The notes under the pieces are model-generated. The model saw only the letters and a program-made list of their open reading frames with translations. It made no database searches and was not told the origin of the DNA. Shown here in pieces: positions 19,190 through 27,607 of a DNA stretch of 50,697 nt. The stretch lies in NCBI RefSeq assembly GCF_936943645.1, contig NZ_CAKZJO010000010.1, positions 1-50,697 on the forward strand, read 5' to 3'. Source of the DNA: an uncultured Bradyrhizobium sp. (GTDB lineage: Bacteria > Pseudomonadota > Alphaproteobacteria > Rhizobiales > Xanthobacteraceae). The position numbers and the translations under genes were made by a program. Numbering within the stretch: position 1 is the stretch's first letter; each line of letters begins with the position of its first letter.

Positions 19190-20134
19190 GTGTCCGTGCT
19201 CGACCAGAACGCCATCGACATCAATCCCCGCATCTCCGAGGCGGAGGTCGGCGACTACATCGCGCTCTTGAAGCCGCGGGTGATGTCGCTGGTGATCTTC
19301 ACCGCGCTCGTCGGGATGGCGATGGCGCCGGGACACTTCCACCCCGTGCTGGCCTTCACCTCGCTGCTCTGCATCGCCGTCGGAGCCGGCGCCTCCGGCG
19401 CGCTCAACATGGCACTCGAGGGCGACATCGATTCCAAGATGTCGCGCACGGCGAACCGGCCGATCCCGCGCGGCCGCATCACCCGCCCCGAGGCGATGGC
19501 GTTCGGCCTGACGCTGTCGTTCTTCTCGGTGATGACGCTCGGCATCCTCGTCAACTGGATCGCAGGTAGCCTGCTCGCCTTCACCATCTTCTTCTACGTC
19601 GTGATCTATACGATGGGCCTGAAGCGCTGGACTGCGCAGAACATCGTGATCGGCGGCGCCGCCGGCGCGCTGCCGCCGGTGGTGGCCTGGGCTGCCGTCA
19701 CGGGCACGGTCGACGTCGAGCCGCTGCTGCTGTTCGCCATCATCTTCTTCTGGACCCCGCCGCATTTCTGGGCGCTGGCGCTGTTCCGCTCCGACGACTA
19801 TGCGCGGGCCGGCATTCCGATGCTGCCCAACGTCGCCGGTCCCGACGCGACGCGGCTGCAGATCCTGCTCTACACCGTCGTGCTGATCGCGGTCGCCGCC
19901 GCGCCCTGGGCGCTCGGCTATTTCGACGCGATCTACGGCATCGTCTCGCTGATCCTCGGCGCCGGCATGCTGGTGCTCGCGATCAACGTCTATCTGCGCC
20001 GTGAGCGCAGCCAATCGCTGCGCGCGACCCGCAAGCTGTTCGCCTTCTCGATCCTCTATCTGTTCGCGCTGTTCGCGACCCTGCTGGCCGAGGTCGTGTT
20101 CCGCGCGCTGGCTCCGATGGTTGGGGGCGCATGA
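19190..20134 (+). CDS. ctaB: Protoheme IX farnesyltransferase (heme O synthase)
   Basis: This 314-residue UbiA-type membrane prenyltransferase converts heme B to heme O, the precursor of heme A for the oxidase. The first aspartate-rich motif is seen as '[23 protein letters not shown]' and the later block as '[27 protein letters not shown]'. About nine membrane helices are predicted by eye. The start is a GTG at 19190 ([12 protein letters not shown]). The stop overlaps the start of the next small gene by 4 bases (ATGA). Confidence 0.95.
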   Translation: MSVLDQNAIDINPRISEAEVGDYIALLKPRVMSLVIFTALVGMAMAPGHFHPVLAFTSLLCIAVGAGASGALNMALEGDIDSKMSRTANRPIPRGRITRPEAMAFGLTLSFFSVMTLGILVNWIAGSLLAFTIFFYVVIYTMGLKRWTAQNIVIGGAAGALPPVVAWAAVTGTVDVEPLLLFAIIFFWTPPHFWALALFRSDDYARAGIPMLPNVAGPDATRLQILLYTVVLIAVAAAPWALGYFDAIYGIVSLILGAGMLVLAINVYLRRERSQSLRATRKLFAFSILYLFALFATLLAEVVFRALAPMVGGA

Positions 20135-20307
20135 TCACCGCGATGGCCGACAAACCCGAGACAGACGGAATCGTCCTTACCGAGGCGCAGAAGAAGAGCC
20201 GTCGTCAGCGCTCGATTGCCATCGCTCTGGCGCTCGGCGTGCTCGTGGTGCTGTTCTTCGCCGTCACCATGGTCAAGGGACCGGCCGTTCTCGTGCGGCC
20301 GATGTAG
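20131..20307 (+). CDS. CoxF-like small single-helix membrane protein
   Basis: This 58-residue gene lies between ctaB and ctaG. The protein starts [20 protein letters not shown], has a basic patch (KKSRRQRS) and one hydrophobic helix ([20 protein letters not shown]), and ends [10 protein letters not shown]. The start overlaps ctaB by 4 bases, implying coupling; an inside start at 20143 (MADKPET) is also possible. Position, size and topology match the small protein often labelled CoxF in alphaproteobacterial oxidase operons. Its role in oxidase assembly is assumed from context only. The stop is 5 bases before the ctaG start. Confidence 0.8.
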   Translation: MITAMADKPETDGIVLTEAQKKSRRQRSIAIALALGVLVVLFFAVTMVKGPAVLVRPM

Positions 20308-20312
20308 CAAAC

Positions 20313-20951
20313 ATGGATCACGAGCCCACCATATCGCAGGATGTCAGCGCCAGGCCGGCCAAGCGCCGCGGGCTGGGTCGTGATGTCGTGGTTGCGTCGA
20401 TCTGCGGCGGCGTGGTCGCCCTGATGGTCGGCGCTTCCTACGCGGCCGTGCCCTTCTACAACTGGTTCTGCCGCGCCACCGGCTTCAACGGCACGACGCA
20501 GGTGGCGACCTCGACGCCGGCCACCGGGCCGATCGCGCGAAAAATCTGGGTGCGCTTCGATTCCAACGTCGCGCCCGGCCTGCCCTGGAAGTTCGAGCCG
20601 GAGCAGAACGAGATCGAGGTCAATATCGGCCAGGTCGTGACGATCTTCTACACGGTGACCAACCAGGCCGCGCGCACCACGGCGGCCCAGGCTGCCTACA
20701 ACGTCGCGCCACTGACGGTCGGCTCCTACTTCCAGAAGATCAACTGCTTCTGCTTCACCGAGCAGATCATGGCTCCGGGCGAGAAGCGCGAGATGCCTGT
20801 CGTCTTCTACGTCGATCCGTCGATTGCCGACGACCACGAGAACGACGGGCTGAACACCATCACGCTGTCCTACACCTTCTATCCGGTGAAGGATCCCGTG
20901 GTGAAGCCGCTGGCATCGGGCGAAGGCGACAAGCGCAAGGGAAATCTCTGA
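20313..20951 (+). CDS. ctaG: Cytochrome c oxidase assembly protein CtaG (Cox11)
   Basis: This 212-residue copper chaperone delivers Cu to the CuB site of subunit I. It has one N-terminal membrane helix (about residues 26-46) and a periplasmic immunoglobulin-like domain. The copper-binding cysteines are Cys145 and Cys147 in the C-F-C-F motif ([10 protein letters not shown]), and Cys53 after the helix is the third conserved cysteine. '[14 protein letters not shown]' and '[13 protein letters not shown]' close the domain. It begins 5 bases after the CoxF-like gene. Confidence 0.95.
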   Translation: MDHEPTISQDVSARPAKRRGLGRDVVVASICGGVVALMVGASYAAVPFYNWFCRATGFNGTTQVATSTPATGPIARKIWVRFDSNVAPGLPWKFEPEQNEIEVNIGQVVTIFYTVTNQAARTTAAQAAYNVAPLTVGSYFQKINCFCFTEQIMAPGEKREMPVVFYVDPSIADDHENDGLNTITLSYTFYPVKDPVVKPLASGEGDKRKGNL

Positions 20952-21028
20952 CCGCGGGCCTCGCGCCCGATGGTCGGAACAAGGGGATAAGTGCCTGACA
21001 GGCACGGGATTGAGGAGAGAGACCGCAA

Positions 21029-21925
21029 ATGGCAACGGCGCACACCAAGCATCACGACTATCACCTGGTCGATCCGTCGCCTTGGCCGGCCGTCGGTTCG
21101 GTCTCAGCCTTCATCATGGCGGTCGGCGCGATCACCTGGATGCATCACATGTTCTCGGCCGCGCCGATCGTGTTCGGCGTCGGCACCGTGGGCGTGCTTT
21201 ACACGATGGCGAGCTGGTGGGGCGACGTGATCAAGGAAGCCCAATACAAGGGCGACCACACCCGCGTCGTGCAGCTGCATCACCGCTACGGCATGATCCT
21301 GTTCATCGCCTCCGAGGTGATGTTCTTCGTCGCCTGGTTCTGGGCCTATTTCAACGCCGCGCTGTTTCCGGCCGACGCCGTCCACGCCACCCGCGACGCC
21401 GTGTTCGGCTGCGGTCTCGGCACCCAGGCCGGCGCCTGCGCGGTCCCCGGCACCTGGCCGCCGAAGGGTATCGAGACTTTCGATCCCTGGCATCTGCCGC
21501 TGTTGAACACGCTGATCCTGCTGACCTCGGGCACCACGGTGACCTGGGCGCACCACGCGCTGCTCGAGAACGACCGCCAGGGCCTGAAATACGGCCTGAT
21601 CCTCACCGTCGTGCTGGGAGCGCTCTTCACCTGCGTGCAGGCCTATGAGTACAGCCACGCGGCGTTCTCGTTCGGCGGCAACGTCTACGGCGCGACCTTC
21701 TTCATGGCGACCGGTTTCCACGGCTTCCACGTGCTGGTCGGCACCATCTTCCTGCTGGTCTGCCTGTTCCGTGCCTATGCCGGCCACTTCACGCCGAAGC
21801 AGCACCTCGGCTTCGAGTTCGCCGCCTGGTACTGGCACTTCGTCGACGTGGTCTGGCTGTTCCTGTTCCTCTGCATCTACGTCTGGGGACACGGCGCCGA
21901 GGCCATGGCCCACGGCGCGCACTGA
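21029..21925 (+). CDS. ctaE: Cytochrome c oxidase subunit III
   Basis: This 298-residue subunit has seven membrane helices and stabilises the aa3 complex and its D-channel. Markers are '[16 protein letters not shown]' at the N-terminus, '[20 protein letters not shown]', '[16 protein letters not shown]', '[17 protein letters not shown]' and '[16 protein letters not shown]' at the C-terminus, all conserved in Cox3. It carries the alphaproteobacterial insertion between helices two and three ('[33 protein letters not shown]'-like region). A GAGGAGAGA ribosome site precedes the ATG. A strong terminator follows at 21945-21970. Confidence 0.96.
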   Translation: MATAHTKHHDYHLVDPSPWPAVGSVSAFIMAVGAITWMHHMFSAAPIVFGVGTVGVLYTMASWWGDVIKEAQYKGDHTRVVQLHHRYGMILFIASEVMFFVAWFWAYFNAALFPADAVHATRDAVFGCGLGTQAGACAVPGTWPPKGIETFDPWHLPLLNTLILLTSGTTVTWAHHALLENDRQGLKYGLILTVVLGALFTCVQAYEYSHAAFSFGGNVYGATFFMATGFHGFHVLVGTIFLLVCLFRAYAGHFTPKQHLGFEFAAWYWHFVDVVWLFLFLCIYVWGHGAEAMAHGAH

Positions 21926-21944
21926 GCCGCATCGAATCGACCAC

Positions 21945-21970
21945 AAAGGGCGGCCGCAGGGCCGCCCTTT
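21945..21970 (+). terminator. Intrinsic terminator after ctaE
   Basis: AAAGGGCGGCC-gcag-GGCCGCCCTTT is a perfect 11-bp stem, followed by CGCTTTTGG. It lies 20 bases after the ctaE stop and separates the oxidase structural genes from DUF983-SURF1, at least partly. Confidence 0.8.
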
Positions 21971-22022
21971 CGCTTTTGGTCCGCCGGAAGTTTCGGCGAA
22001 AATTGTGATAGAGTCCGCCATC

Positions 22023-22424
22023 ATGAACGACACTGCCGGCAAGACCGAGCCCGAGACCACCGTCCTGCAGAGCGCGCTGCGCGGGCTTGCCTGCAGATGC
22101 CCGCGCTGCGGCCAGGGCAAGCTCTATGCGGGTTTCCTCAACCTTGCGCCCGCCTGCGACCGCTGCGGCCTCGACTACGCCTTCATCGACACCGGCGACG
22201 GTCCGGCGATCTTCATCATCATGCTGGCCGGCGGCATCGTCGTCGCGGCGGCGCTCATCGTCGAGGTCAAGTACCAGCCGCCCTACTGGCTGCATGCGGT
22301 GTTGTGGTTGCCGCTGATCCTGGCCACCACGCTGCTGCCGCTGCGGGCGATGAAGTCGCTGCTGATCGCGCTGCAATTCCACCACAAGGCGGCGCCGGGC
22401 CGGTTGGTCGACCGCGCGAAATGA
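22023..22424 (+). CDS. DUF983 membrane protein with zinc-ribbon
   Basis: This 133-residue protein has an N-terminal zinc-ribbon-like motif, Cys26-P-R-Cys29 and Cys45-D-R-Cys48 (CPRCGQGKLY, CDRCGLDYAF). Two membrane helices follow at about 63-82 and 90-108. It is regularly found between ctaE and SURF1 in alphaproteobacteria, so an oxidase assembly or metal-related role is likely but unproven. The stop overlaps the SURF1 start by 4 bases (ATGA). Confidence 0.88.
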   Translation: MNDTAGKTEPETTVLQSALRGLACRCPRCGQGKLYAGFLNLAPACDRCGLDYAFIDTGDGPAIFIIMLAGGIVVAAALIVEVKYQPPYWLHAVLWLPLILATTLLPLRAMKSLLIALQFHHKAAPGRLVDRAK

Positions 22425-23173
22425 ACGAGCCCGCACGCAAGCCTCGCGTGGCCGGCTTCGCGCTGTTCACGCTGTTCCTGACGGCCGTCTTCCTCGCGCT
22501 CGGCTTCTGGCAATTGCAGCGGCGGACCGCCAAGCACGAGCTGGTCGCAGCCCTTACCGAGCGCCTCGCCGCCGCGCCGGTCGCGCTGCCGCCGCCGACG
22601 CTATGGGCCGAACTCAATCCCGCGCGTGACGAATTCCGCCGCGTCAGCTTCACCGCGACCTACGCGGCCCTGCCCGATGCGATGGTCTATTCCTCGGGCT
22701 CCGCGGTGCGCAAGGACGCATCAGGCCCCGGCACCTGGGCGTTCCTGCCGGCGCGGCTGCCTGACGGCGAGACGGTCGTGATCGATGCCGGCTTCGTCGA
22801 GAACACGATGCAGGACCGCAGCGTCGAGGATCGCGCGGTGAAGAAGCTCGTCACCGGGCAGCCGGTCGCGCTCACCGGCTATCTGCGCTTTCCGGAAGGC
22901 GCCGGCTGGCTGACGCCGGCGGAGAATCGCGACAAGCGGCTCTGGTTCGTGCGCGATCATCCGGCCATCGCAAGCGCGCTTCAGTGGGGTGCGGTGGCGC
23001 CGTTCTATGTCGACCTCGAGCAGCCGGTTCCGGAGAACGGCATCCCGCGCCCGGGGCCGCTCGACGTGCATCTGAAGGACGATCACCTGCAATACGCCGT
23101 CACCTGGTTCATGCTCGCAGGCGCCGTGCTGATCGCCTTCGCGGTGTGGGCAAGGGGCCGGCGGCAGAGTTGA
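22421..23173 (+). CDS. SURF1-family oxidase assembly protein
   Basis: This 250-residue inner-membrane protein has one helix at each end: 'FALFTLFLTAVFLALGFWQL' after the start and 'AVTWFMLAGAVLIAFAVWA' near the end, with a periplasmic domain between. SURF1 signatures are 'GFWQLQRRTAKHELVAAL', 'FRRVSFTATY', 'PDGETVVIDAGFV', 'ALTGYLRFPE' and 'DHLQYAVTWF'. It is thought to help insert heme A into subunit I. Translation is coupled to DUF983 by a 4-base overlap. It is the last gene of the oxidase cluster. Confidence 0.94.
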   Translation: MNEPARKPRVAGFALFTLFLTAVFLALGFWQLQRRTAKHELVAALTERLAAAPVALPPPTLWAELNPARDEFRRVSFTATYAALPDAMVYSSGSAVRKDASGPGTWAFLPARLPDGETVVIDAGFVENTMQDRSVEDRAVKKLVTGQPVALTGYLRFPEGAGWLTPAENRDKRLWFVRDHPAIASALQWGAVAPFYVDLEQPVPENGIPRPGPLDVHLKDDHLQYAVTWFMLAGAVLIAFAVWARGRRQS

Positions 23174-23287
23174 GGCGATCGGTTTCCGTGCGGGAACCCG
23201 GTATCGCCCGGGGTTTATTATTCAGCGCATATTCACGAGTGTGATCCTAAGCCGCCGATGTTTTTCCGCGGCAGACAGGATTGCGGC

Positions 23288-23653
23288 GTGAGCGATTTCG
23301 ATCAGATGGGAATTGTCGTCGACTGGGTGGATGCCTGCCGGAAGGGCGACCTCATGATGTTGCTCGACCTCTATGCGGACGACGCCCAGGTCGAATGCAC
23401 CTGCAATGGCGCGCGGCGCTACCGCGGCCGGAGCGAGCTGGAAGCCTATTGGCAGCCGCGGCTCAGCGCGTACTCGTTGGCGGGTTTCGGGCTGGAGGAG
23501 ATCCGCCCGGTGCCTCATGGCGTCGATCTCGAATATTCCGTCGCGGGCGCGCTGCGGATTCGCGCCTCGTTTCGCTTCAGTTCGGACGGCAAGATCCACA
23601 GCACGTCGTGCGAGCCGGCGCGACAGAACGCGCATGATGGCTGCGCGTGCTAG
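23288..23653 (+). CDS. NTF2-like (SnoaL-type) protein
   Basis: This protein of about 121 residues reads MSDFDQMGIVVDWVDACRKGDLMMLLDLYADDAQVE from a GTG at 23288. A 10-codon longer version from an ATG at 23258 and a shorter one from 23306 are possible; none has a strong ribosome site. The block 'VVDWVDACRKGDLMMLLDLYADDA' followed by a Cys-rich strand (ECTCNGARRYRGRSELEAYW) is the usual NTF2/SnoaL pattern. Function is unknown. Its TAG stop shares the palindrome CTAG (23650-23653) with the stop of the convergent histidine kinase gene. Confidence 0.68.
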   Translation: MSDFDQMGIVVDWVDACRKGDLMMLLDLYADDAQVECTCNGARRYRGRSELEAYWQPRLSAYSLAGFGLEEIRPVPHGVDLEYSVAGALRIRASFRFSSDGKIHSTSCEPARQNAHDGCAC

Positions 23654-25011
23654 CGGTTGACCGGCGCCTCGCGCGCCATCTCGGCCGGCAGGCGGCAGCG
23701 GACATAGGTTCGCTCGTCCACGCGCAGCAGTGACAGCGATCCGCTGAGCGCCCGCACGCGCTCGTGCATGCCGGTGAGGCCGCGGCCGAAGACATTGTCG
23801 GCGGGAAAGCCGCCGCCGTCGTCGGCGATCTCGATGACGAGCGTCCCGCCGGCGACGGTTGCCTGGACATGGGCGCTGCCGGCCTTGGCGTGGCGCAGCA
23901 CGTTGGTGAGTGCCTCCTGGATCACCCGGTAGACGGTCCGGGCCAGCGGCCCGTCGATCACGTTCAGATCCGGATCGATCGTGTCCGTCAGCGCGATGTG
24001 CGGCGCCTGCTTGCGAAAATTCCGGAGCAGCGTCTGCACGCTGGTCGCAAGGCCGAGCTCCTCGATGTAGAGCGGCCGCAGCCGATCGAGGATGCGCCGG
24101 TTGGTCTGCTGCAGCGCCTCGACCGATTGCAGCACATCCTGAGCCGAATTGCCGAGATTTCCCGCCTGCGGCTCGGCGTCGATCAGGGCGATCGTGCCGG
24201 CGCGGATGGCGAACAGCAGCGGTCCGAGCTCGTCGTGCAATTCGCGGGCGAGATCGCGCCGCTCGTCGTCCTGAAGCGACACCAGGCGATGAAGCAGGTC
24301 GCGATTGTGCTGGCTCAATCGGGCGAGCGTCGTGGCCAGGGCATTTGCTTCTTCGCAGCTTTGCCGGATCTCGGGCGGTCCCCCGACCGGGATTGGCGTC
24401 GCGTAATCGCCGCGCCCGATGCGCGTCAGGCCTTGGCCGAGATTTTGCAACGGGCGCAAGGCAGATTCCGCGAACACATAGGCAATGATACCGGTGAGTA
24501 TCATCAGCACGGCGACCAGGCCGGTCAGCGCGAGGAAGCCGATCCACTTCTCGAACAGGTCTGCCGACAAATCCGGCAGGAACACGAGATCGCCGACATG
24601 TCTGCCGTCAACGACCACAGGAGAGGCGGCATCCATCTCCGGTATGGTCAACAGATCGACGAACCACCTTGGAACAACCTTCAGGTTGCGGGCATCATCC
24701 TTCGGGGAGACGGGAGAACCATCTTCTATGCGGCGGAATTGGATATCGGAGGAGGTGTCCAGCGACTGGACGAAGGCATCCAGCGTCTTTTGAGGATTGT
24801 CCGAGACGCGCAGCGTGTTGTTGAGTGCAGTGGAGATGATCCGGATCGAGCGTCGGGCCGGCTCGTTCTCGTCGGCGAGCTGACCGGTTGCAAATATCTG
24901 CAGCAATATACCGCCCAGGATCAGCGCAGCGAGAAAACTTGCGCCGAGCGGAAGAAACAGTTGCGTTCTGAACGAGAGTCGGTGCCACATTAGGTCAATT
25001 CTAACGCGCAT
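23650..25011 (-). CDS. Sensor histidine kinase, NarL/UhpB (HisKA_3) type
   Basis: This 453-residue membrane kinase has a helix at about residues 17-40, a periplasmic sensor region of about 120 residues with no recognisable domain, a second helix near 162-187 and a HAMP domain ('SALRPLQNLGQGLTRIGRGDY'). The HisKA_3 dimerisation helix has the phosphorylated His259 in 'RDLARELHDELGPLLFAIRAG'. The HATPase shows the N box 'EALTNVLRHAKA', 'IADDGGGFP' and 'GRGLTGMHERV'. It is divergent from a LuxR-type response regulator 65 bases away, an obvious cognate pair. A start at 24990 (MWHRLS) is also possible. The signal is unknown. Confidence 0.9.
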   Translation of the reverse strand: MRVRIDLMWHRLSFRTQLFLPLGASFLAALILGGILLQIFATGQLADENEPARRSIRIISTALNNTLRVSDNPQKTLDAFVQSLDTSSDIQFRRIEDGSPVSPKDDARNLKVVPRWFVDLLTIPEMDAASPVVVDGRHVGDLVFLPDLSADLFEKWIGFLALTGLVAVLMILTGIIAYVFAESALRPLQNLGQGLTRIGRGDYATPIPVGGPPEIRQSCEEANALATTLARLSQHNRDLLHRLVSLQDDERRDLARELHDELGPLLFAIRAGTIALIDAEPQAGNLGNSAQDVLQSVEALQQTNRRILDRLRPLYIEELGLATSVQTLLRNFRKQAPHIALTDTIDPDLNVIDGPLARTVYRVIQEALTNVLRHAKAGSAHVQATVAGGTLVIEIADDGGGFPADNVFGRGLTGMHERVRALSGSLSLLRVDERTYVRCRLPAEMAREAPVNR

Positions 25012-25076
25012 CGGGAGAATTTGCTCTTTCCATTTGTTCCCGCCGGTTTATGAGTTGAAAAACAAGAGAGCGCGCG

Positions 25077-25721
25077 ATGCAAGATACCGCCAAACCGGGG
25101 ACCCGGGTCCTGATAGTCGACGACCATCCCGTGGTGCTGTCCGGTTGCCGCACCCTGTTCGCGGCGGACCATTCGATCCGTATCGAGGAGGCGACGGACG
25201 CCAAATCCGGCCATCGCGCCTATGTGAGCAAGCGGCCCGACGTCACCGTGATCGACATCAGCCTGCCCGACGTCTCCGGCTTCGAGCTGATGCGACGCAT
25301 CCGCAAGGACGATCCCGACGCCAAGATCATCATGTTCAGCATGAACGACGATCCCGCCTTCGTGGTGCGGGCGGTCGAGCTCGGGGCGCAGGGCTACGTC
25401 TCCAAGGGCGACGATCCCAGGATCCTGCTCAAGGCGGTGCGCAAGGTGGTGGCGGGCGACAATTTCATCTCCCCGCAGCTTGCCGAAGCCGTGACGTTCT
25501 CCGGCGCGGCCATCAAGGCCAACCCGGCCTCGCAGATGACGCCGCGGGAGCTCGAAATTCTCCGTCTGCTCGGACGCGGCGACAAGATCGTGGAAGTGGC
25601 CGAGGCGCTCGGCATTTCCTACAAGACGGTCGCCAACACCACGTCCTTGCTCAAGCAGAAGCTGGGCGCCAAGAACCATTCCGACCTGATCAGGATCGCG
25701 GTGGAAATCGGGATGAATTGA
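25077..25721 (+). CDS. Response regulator, NarL/FixJ (LuxR-HTH) family
   Basis: This 214-residue protein has an N-terminal receiver domain with acidic pocket 'VLIVDDHP' and phospho-acceptor Asp60 in 'TVIDISLPDVSG'. The conserved Thr/Ser and Lys follow ('MFSMNDDP', 'YVSKGDDP'). The C-terminal GerE HTH is 'MTPRELEILRLLGRGDKIVEVAEALGISYKTVANTTS'. The AN-T-TS recognition helix lacks the more usual K-x-H pattern but the fold is clear. It is divergent from its likely kinase at 23650-25011. The pair is inserted between SURF1 and thrC. Confidence 0.92.
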   Translation: MQDTAKPGTRVLIVDDHPVVLSGCRTLFAADHSIRIEEATDAKSGHRAYVSKRPDVTVIDISLPDVSGFELMRRIRKDDPDAKIIMFSMNDDPAFVVRAVELGAQGYVSKGDDPRILLKAVRKVVAGDNFISPQLAEAVTFSGAAIKANPASQMTPRELEILRLLGRGDKIVEVAEALGISYKTVANTTSLLKQKLGAKNHSDLIRIAVEIGMN

Positions 25722-26188
25722 CGGTCCGCCGCGGGCGGACCAGTGCCGATCCATGTCCGAGATATCCGGGAATTCGGGAAAGGGCGGCAACACGCAGGCG
25801 TGCCGCGGCCTAGTGATGCGTGCTGCGGCTTGGCCAAGCTTTGGGGAGCCGAGCTGGATCGGGAAAAATAGGAACATTTTCTCGCATATCTCGTTTTCGG
25901 CCTTGACGGTTTCGTGACAGGCGACGAAAGGTTGCGCGAACAGTTTTGACGGGTCATCCGACCCCGACGAGGCAAACCGGGTCTGCACACATCAACGACA
26001 GACCTTCCAAGAGAGGGGCTGCGGCATCGCCGCAGCCCTTTTTCGTTGGGCCGGGGAGCGGCGGGAAGCGGTTTCCCGATGCCGCAAAACACTTTATGGT
26101 GGCCCAAAGCCTCTGGCTGTTAACAAGTAGTTTCATAGAATCAAAGGCTTAACGAGCGGCTCAGGCCGGCCGGCCTTTGGAGGGCAGT
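25722..26188 (+). other. Intergenic stretch with an isolated terminator; possible small RNA
   Basis: This 467-base gap between the response regulator and thrC has no convincing gene. It begins with the hairpin GGTCCGCC-gcg-GGCGGACC (25723-25741), which has no T-tract. Further on are two TTGAC motifs (25903 and 25946), a small GGGTC-atcc-GACCC hairpin near 25950-25963 and a strong intrinsic terminator at 26016-26043. A transcript of about 80-140 bases ending there is conceivable. Confidence 0.35.
26016..26043 (+). terminator. Intrinsic terminator, far from any upstream gene
   Basis: GGGCTGCGGC-atc-GCCGCAGCCC is a perfect 10-bp stem directly followed by TTTTT. It lies 294 bases after the nearest upstream stop codon. 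Confidence 0.85.
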
Positions 26189-27607
26189 TTGACTCGTTAT
26201 ATCTCGACCCGGGGCGAGGCCCCTGAACTCGGCTTCTGCGACGTGATGCTGACCGGGCTTGCCCGCGACGGCGGCCTGTATGTGCCGACCGTCTGGCCGC
26301 AGCTCTCCACTGATGCCATCGCCGGCTTTTTCGGCCGCCCCTATTGGGAGGTCGCGGTCGAGGTGATCCGTCCCTTCGCCGGCGGCGAGATCTCCGATGC
26401 CGAGCTCGGCCGCATGGCGAACGAGGCCTATGCCACCTTCCGCCATCCCGCCGTGGTGCCGCTGCGCCAGATGTCGCCGCACCAGTTCGTGCTGGAGCTG
26501 TTCCACGGCCCGACGCTCGCCTTCAAGGACGTGGCGATGCAGCTGATCTCGCGGCTGATGGACCACGTGCTCGCCAAGCGCGGTCAGCGCACCACCATCG
26601 TGGTCGCGACGTCGGGCGATACCGGCGGTGCTGCTGTCGAGGCCTTCGCCGGGCTCGAGAATGTCGATCTCATCGTGCTGTTCCCGCACGGCCGCATCTC
26701 CGAGGTGCAGCGGCGGATGATGACGACGACGGGCGCCGACAATGTCCATGCGCTCGCCATCGAGGGCAATTTCGACGATTGCCAGGCGCTCGTGAAGGGG
26801 ATGTTCAACAACCATCGCTTCCGCGACGCGACCTCGCTCTCCGGCGTCAATTCCATCAACTGGGCGCGCATAGTCGCTCAGGTGGTCTACTATTTCACCT
26901 CCGCGGTTGCCGTCGGTGCGCCCGCGCGCGCGGTCGATTTCGTGGTGCCGACCGGCAATTTCGGCGACATCTTTGCCGGCTACGTCGCCAAGCGCATGGG
27001 ACTGCCGGTGCGCACCCTGCGCATCGCCGCCAACGTCAACGACATCCTGGCGCGTACCCTGAAGACCGGCATCTACGAGGTGCGCGAGGTGCACGCCACG
27101 GCCTCGCCCTCGATGGACATCCAGATCTCCTCGAATTTCGAGCGGCTGATGTTCGAGGCCGGCAAGCGCGATGCCGCCGCCGTGCGCCGCCTGATGGATT
27201 CGCTGAAGCAGTCCGGACGTTTCGTGCTGCCCGATGCGACGCTCGCCGCCATCCGCGAGGAGTTCGACGCCGGCCGCGCCGACGAGACCGAGACGGCGGC
27301 TGCGATCCGCGCCGGCTGGCGCGAGGCCGGCGAGCTGGTCGATCCCCACACCGCGGTGGCGCTCGCCGTCGCTGATCGCGACACCACCGATACGCGGGTT
27401 CCGAGCATCGTGCTCTCGACCGCCCATCCGGCCAAATTCCCCGATGCTGTCGAAGCGGCCTGCGGCCAGCGGCCGCAACTGCCGGCCTGGCTCGATGGAT
27501 TGATGACCAAATCCGAACACATGAAGGTGATGAAGAACGATCAGGCCGAGCTCGAGCGGTTCGTGTTGTCGGTCAGCCGCGCTGCAAAGCAGGGAGTTGC
27601 CGGATGA
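26189..27607 (+). CDS. thrC: Threonine synthase
   Basis: This 472-residue PLP enzyme makes threonine from O-phosphohomoserine. It starts MTRYISTRGEAPELGFCDVM from a TTG at 26189, with GGAGGG at 26179-26184; a TTG at 26177 precedes the ribosome site and is not used. The PLP lysine is Lys113 in 'HGPTLAFKDVAMQ', and the phosphate-binding block is 'VATSGDTGGAAVEA'. 'NSINWARIVAQVVYYF' and 'VPTGNFGDIFAGYVAKRMG' are typical of the longer fungal-like class. The stop overlaps the M16 peptidase start by 4 bases (ATGA). Confidence 0.95.
   Translation: MTRYISTRGEAPELGFCDVMLTGLARDGGLYVPTVWPQLSTDAIAGFFGRPYWEVAVEVIRPFAGGEISDAELGRMANEAYATFRHPAVVPLRQMSPHQFVLELFHGPTLAFKDVAMQLISRLMDHVLAKRGQRTTIVVATSGDTGGAAVEAFAGLENVDLIVLFPHGRISEVQRRMMTTTGADNVHALAIEGNFDDCQALVKGMFNNHRFRDATSLSGVNSINWARIVAQVVYYFTSAVAVGAPARAVDFVVPTGNFGDIFAGYVAKRMGLPVRTLRIAANVNDILARTLKTGIYEVREVHATASPSMDIQISSNFERLMFEAGKRDAAAVRRLMDSLKQSGRFVLPDATLAAIREEFDAGRADETETAAAIRAGWREAGELVDPHTAVALAVADRDTTDTRVPSIVLSTAHPAKFPDAVEAACGQRPQLPAWLDGLMTKSEHMKVMKNDQAELERFVLSVSRAAKQGVAG

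Noticed and set aside
25946..26152. Small frame of 68 codons upstream of thrC
   Set aside because: It runs straight through a strong intrinsic terminator and lacks a ribosome site.
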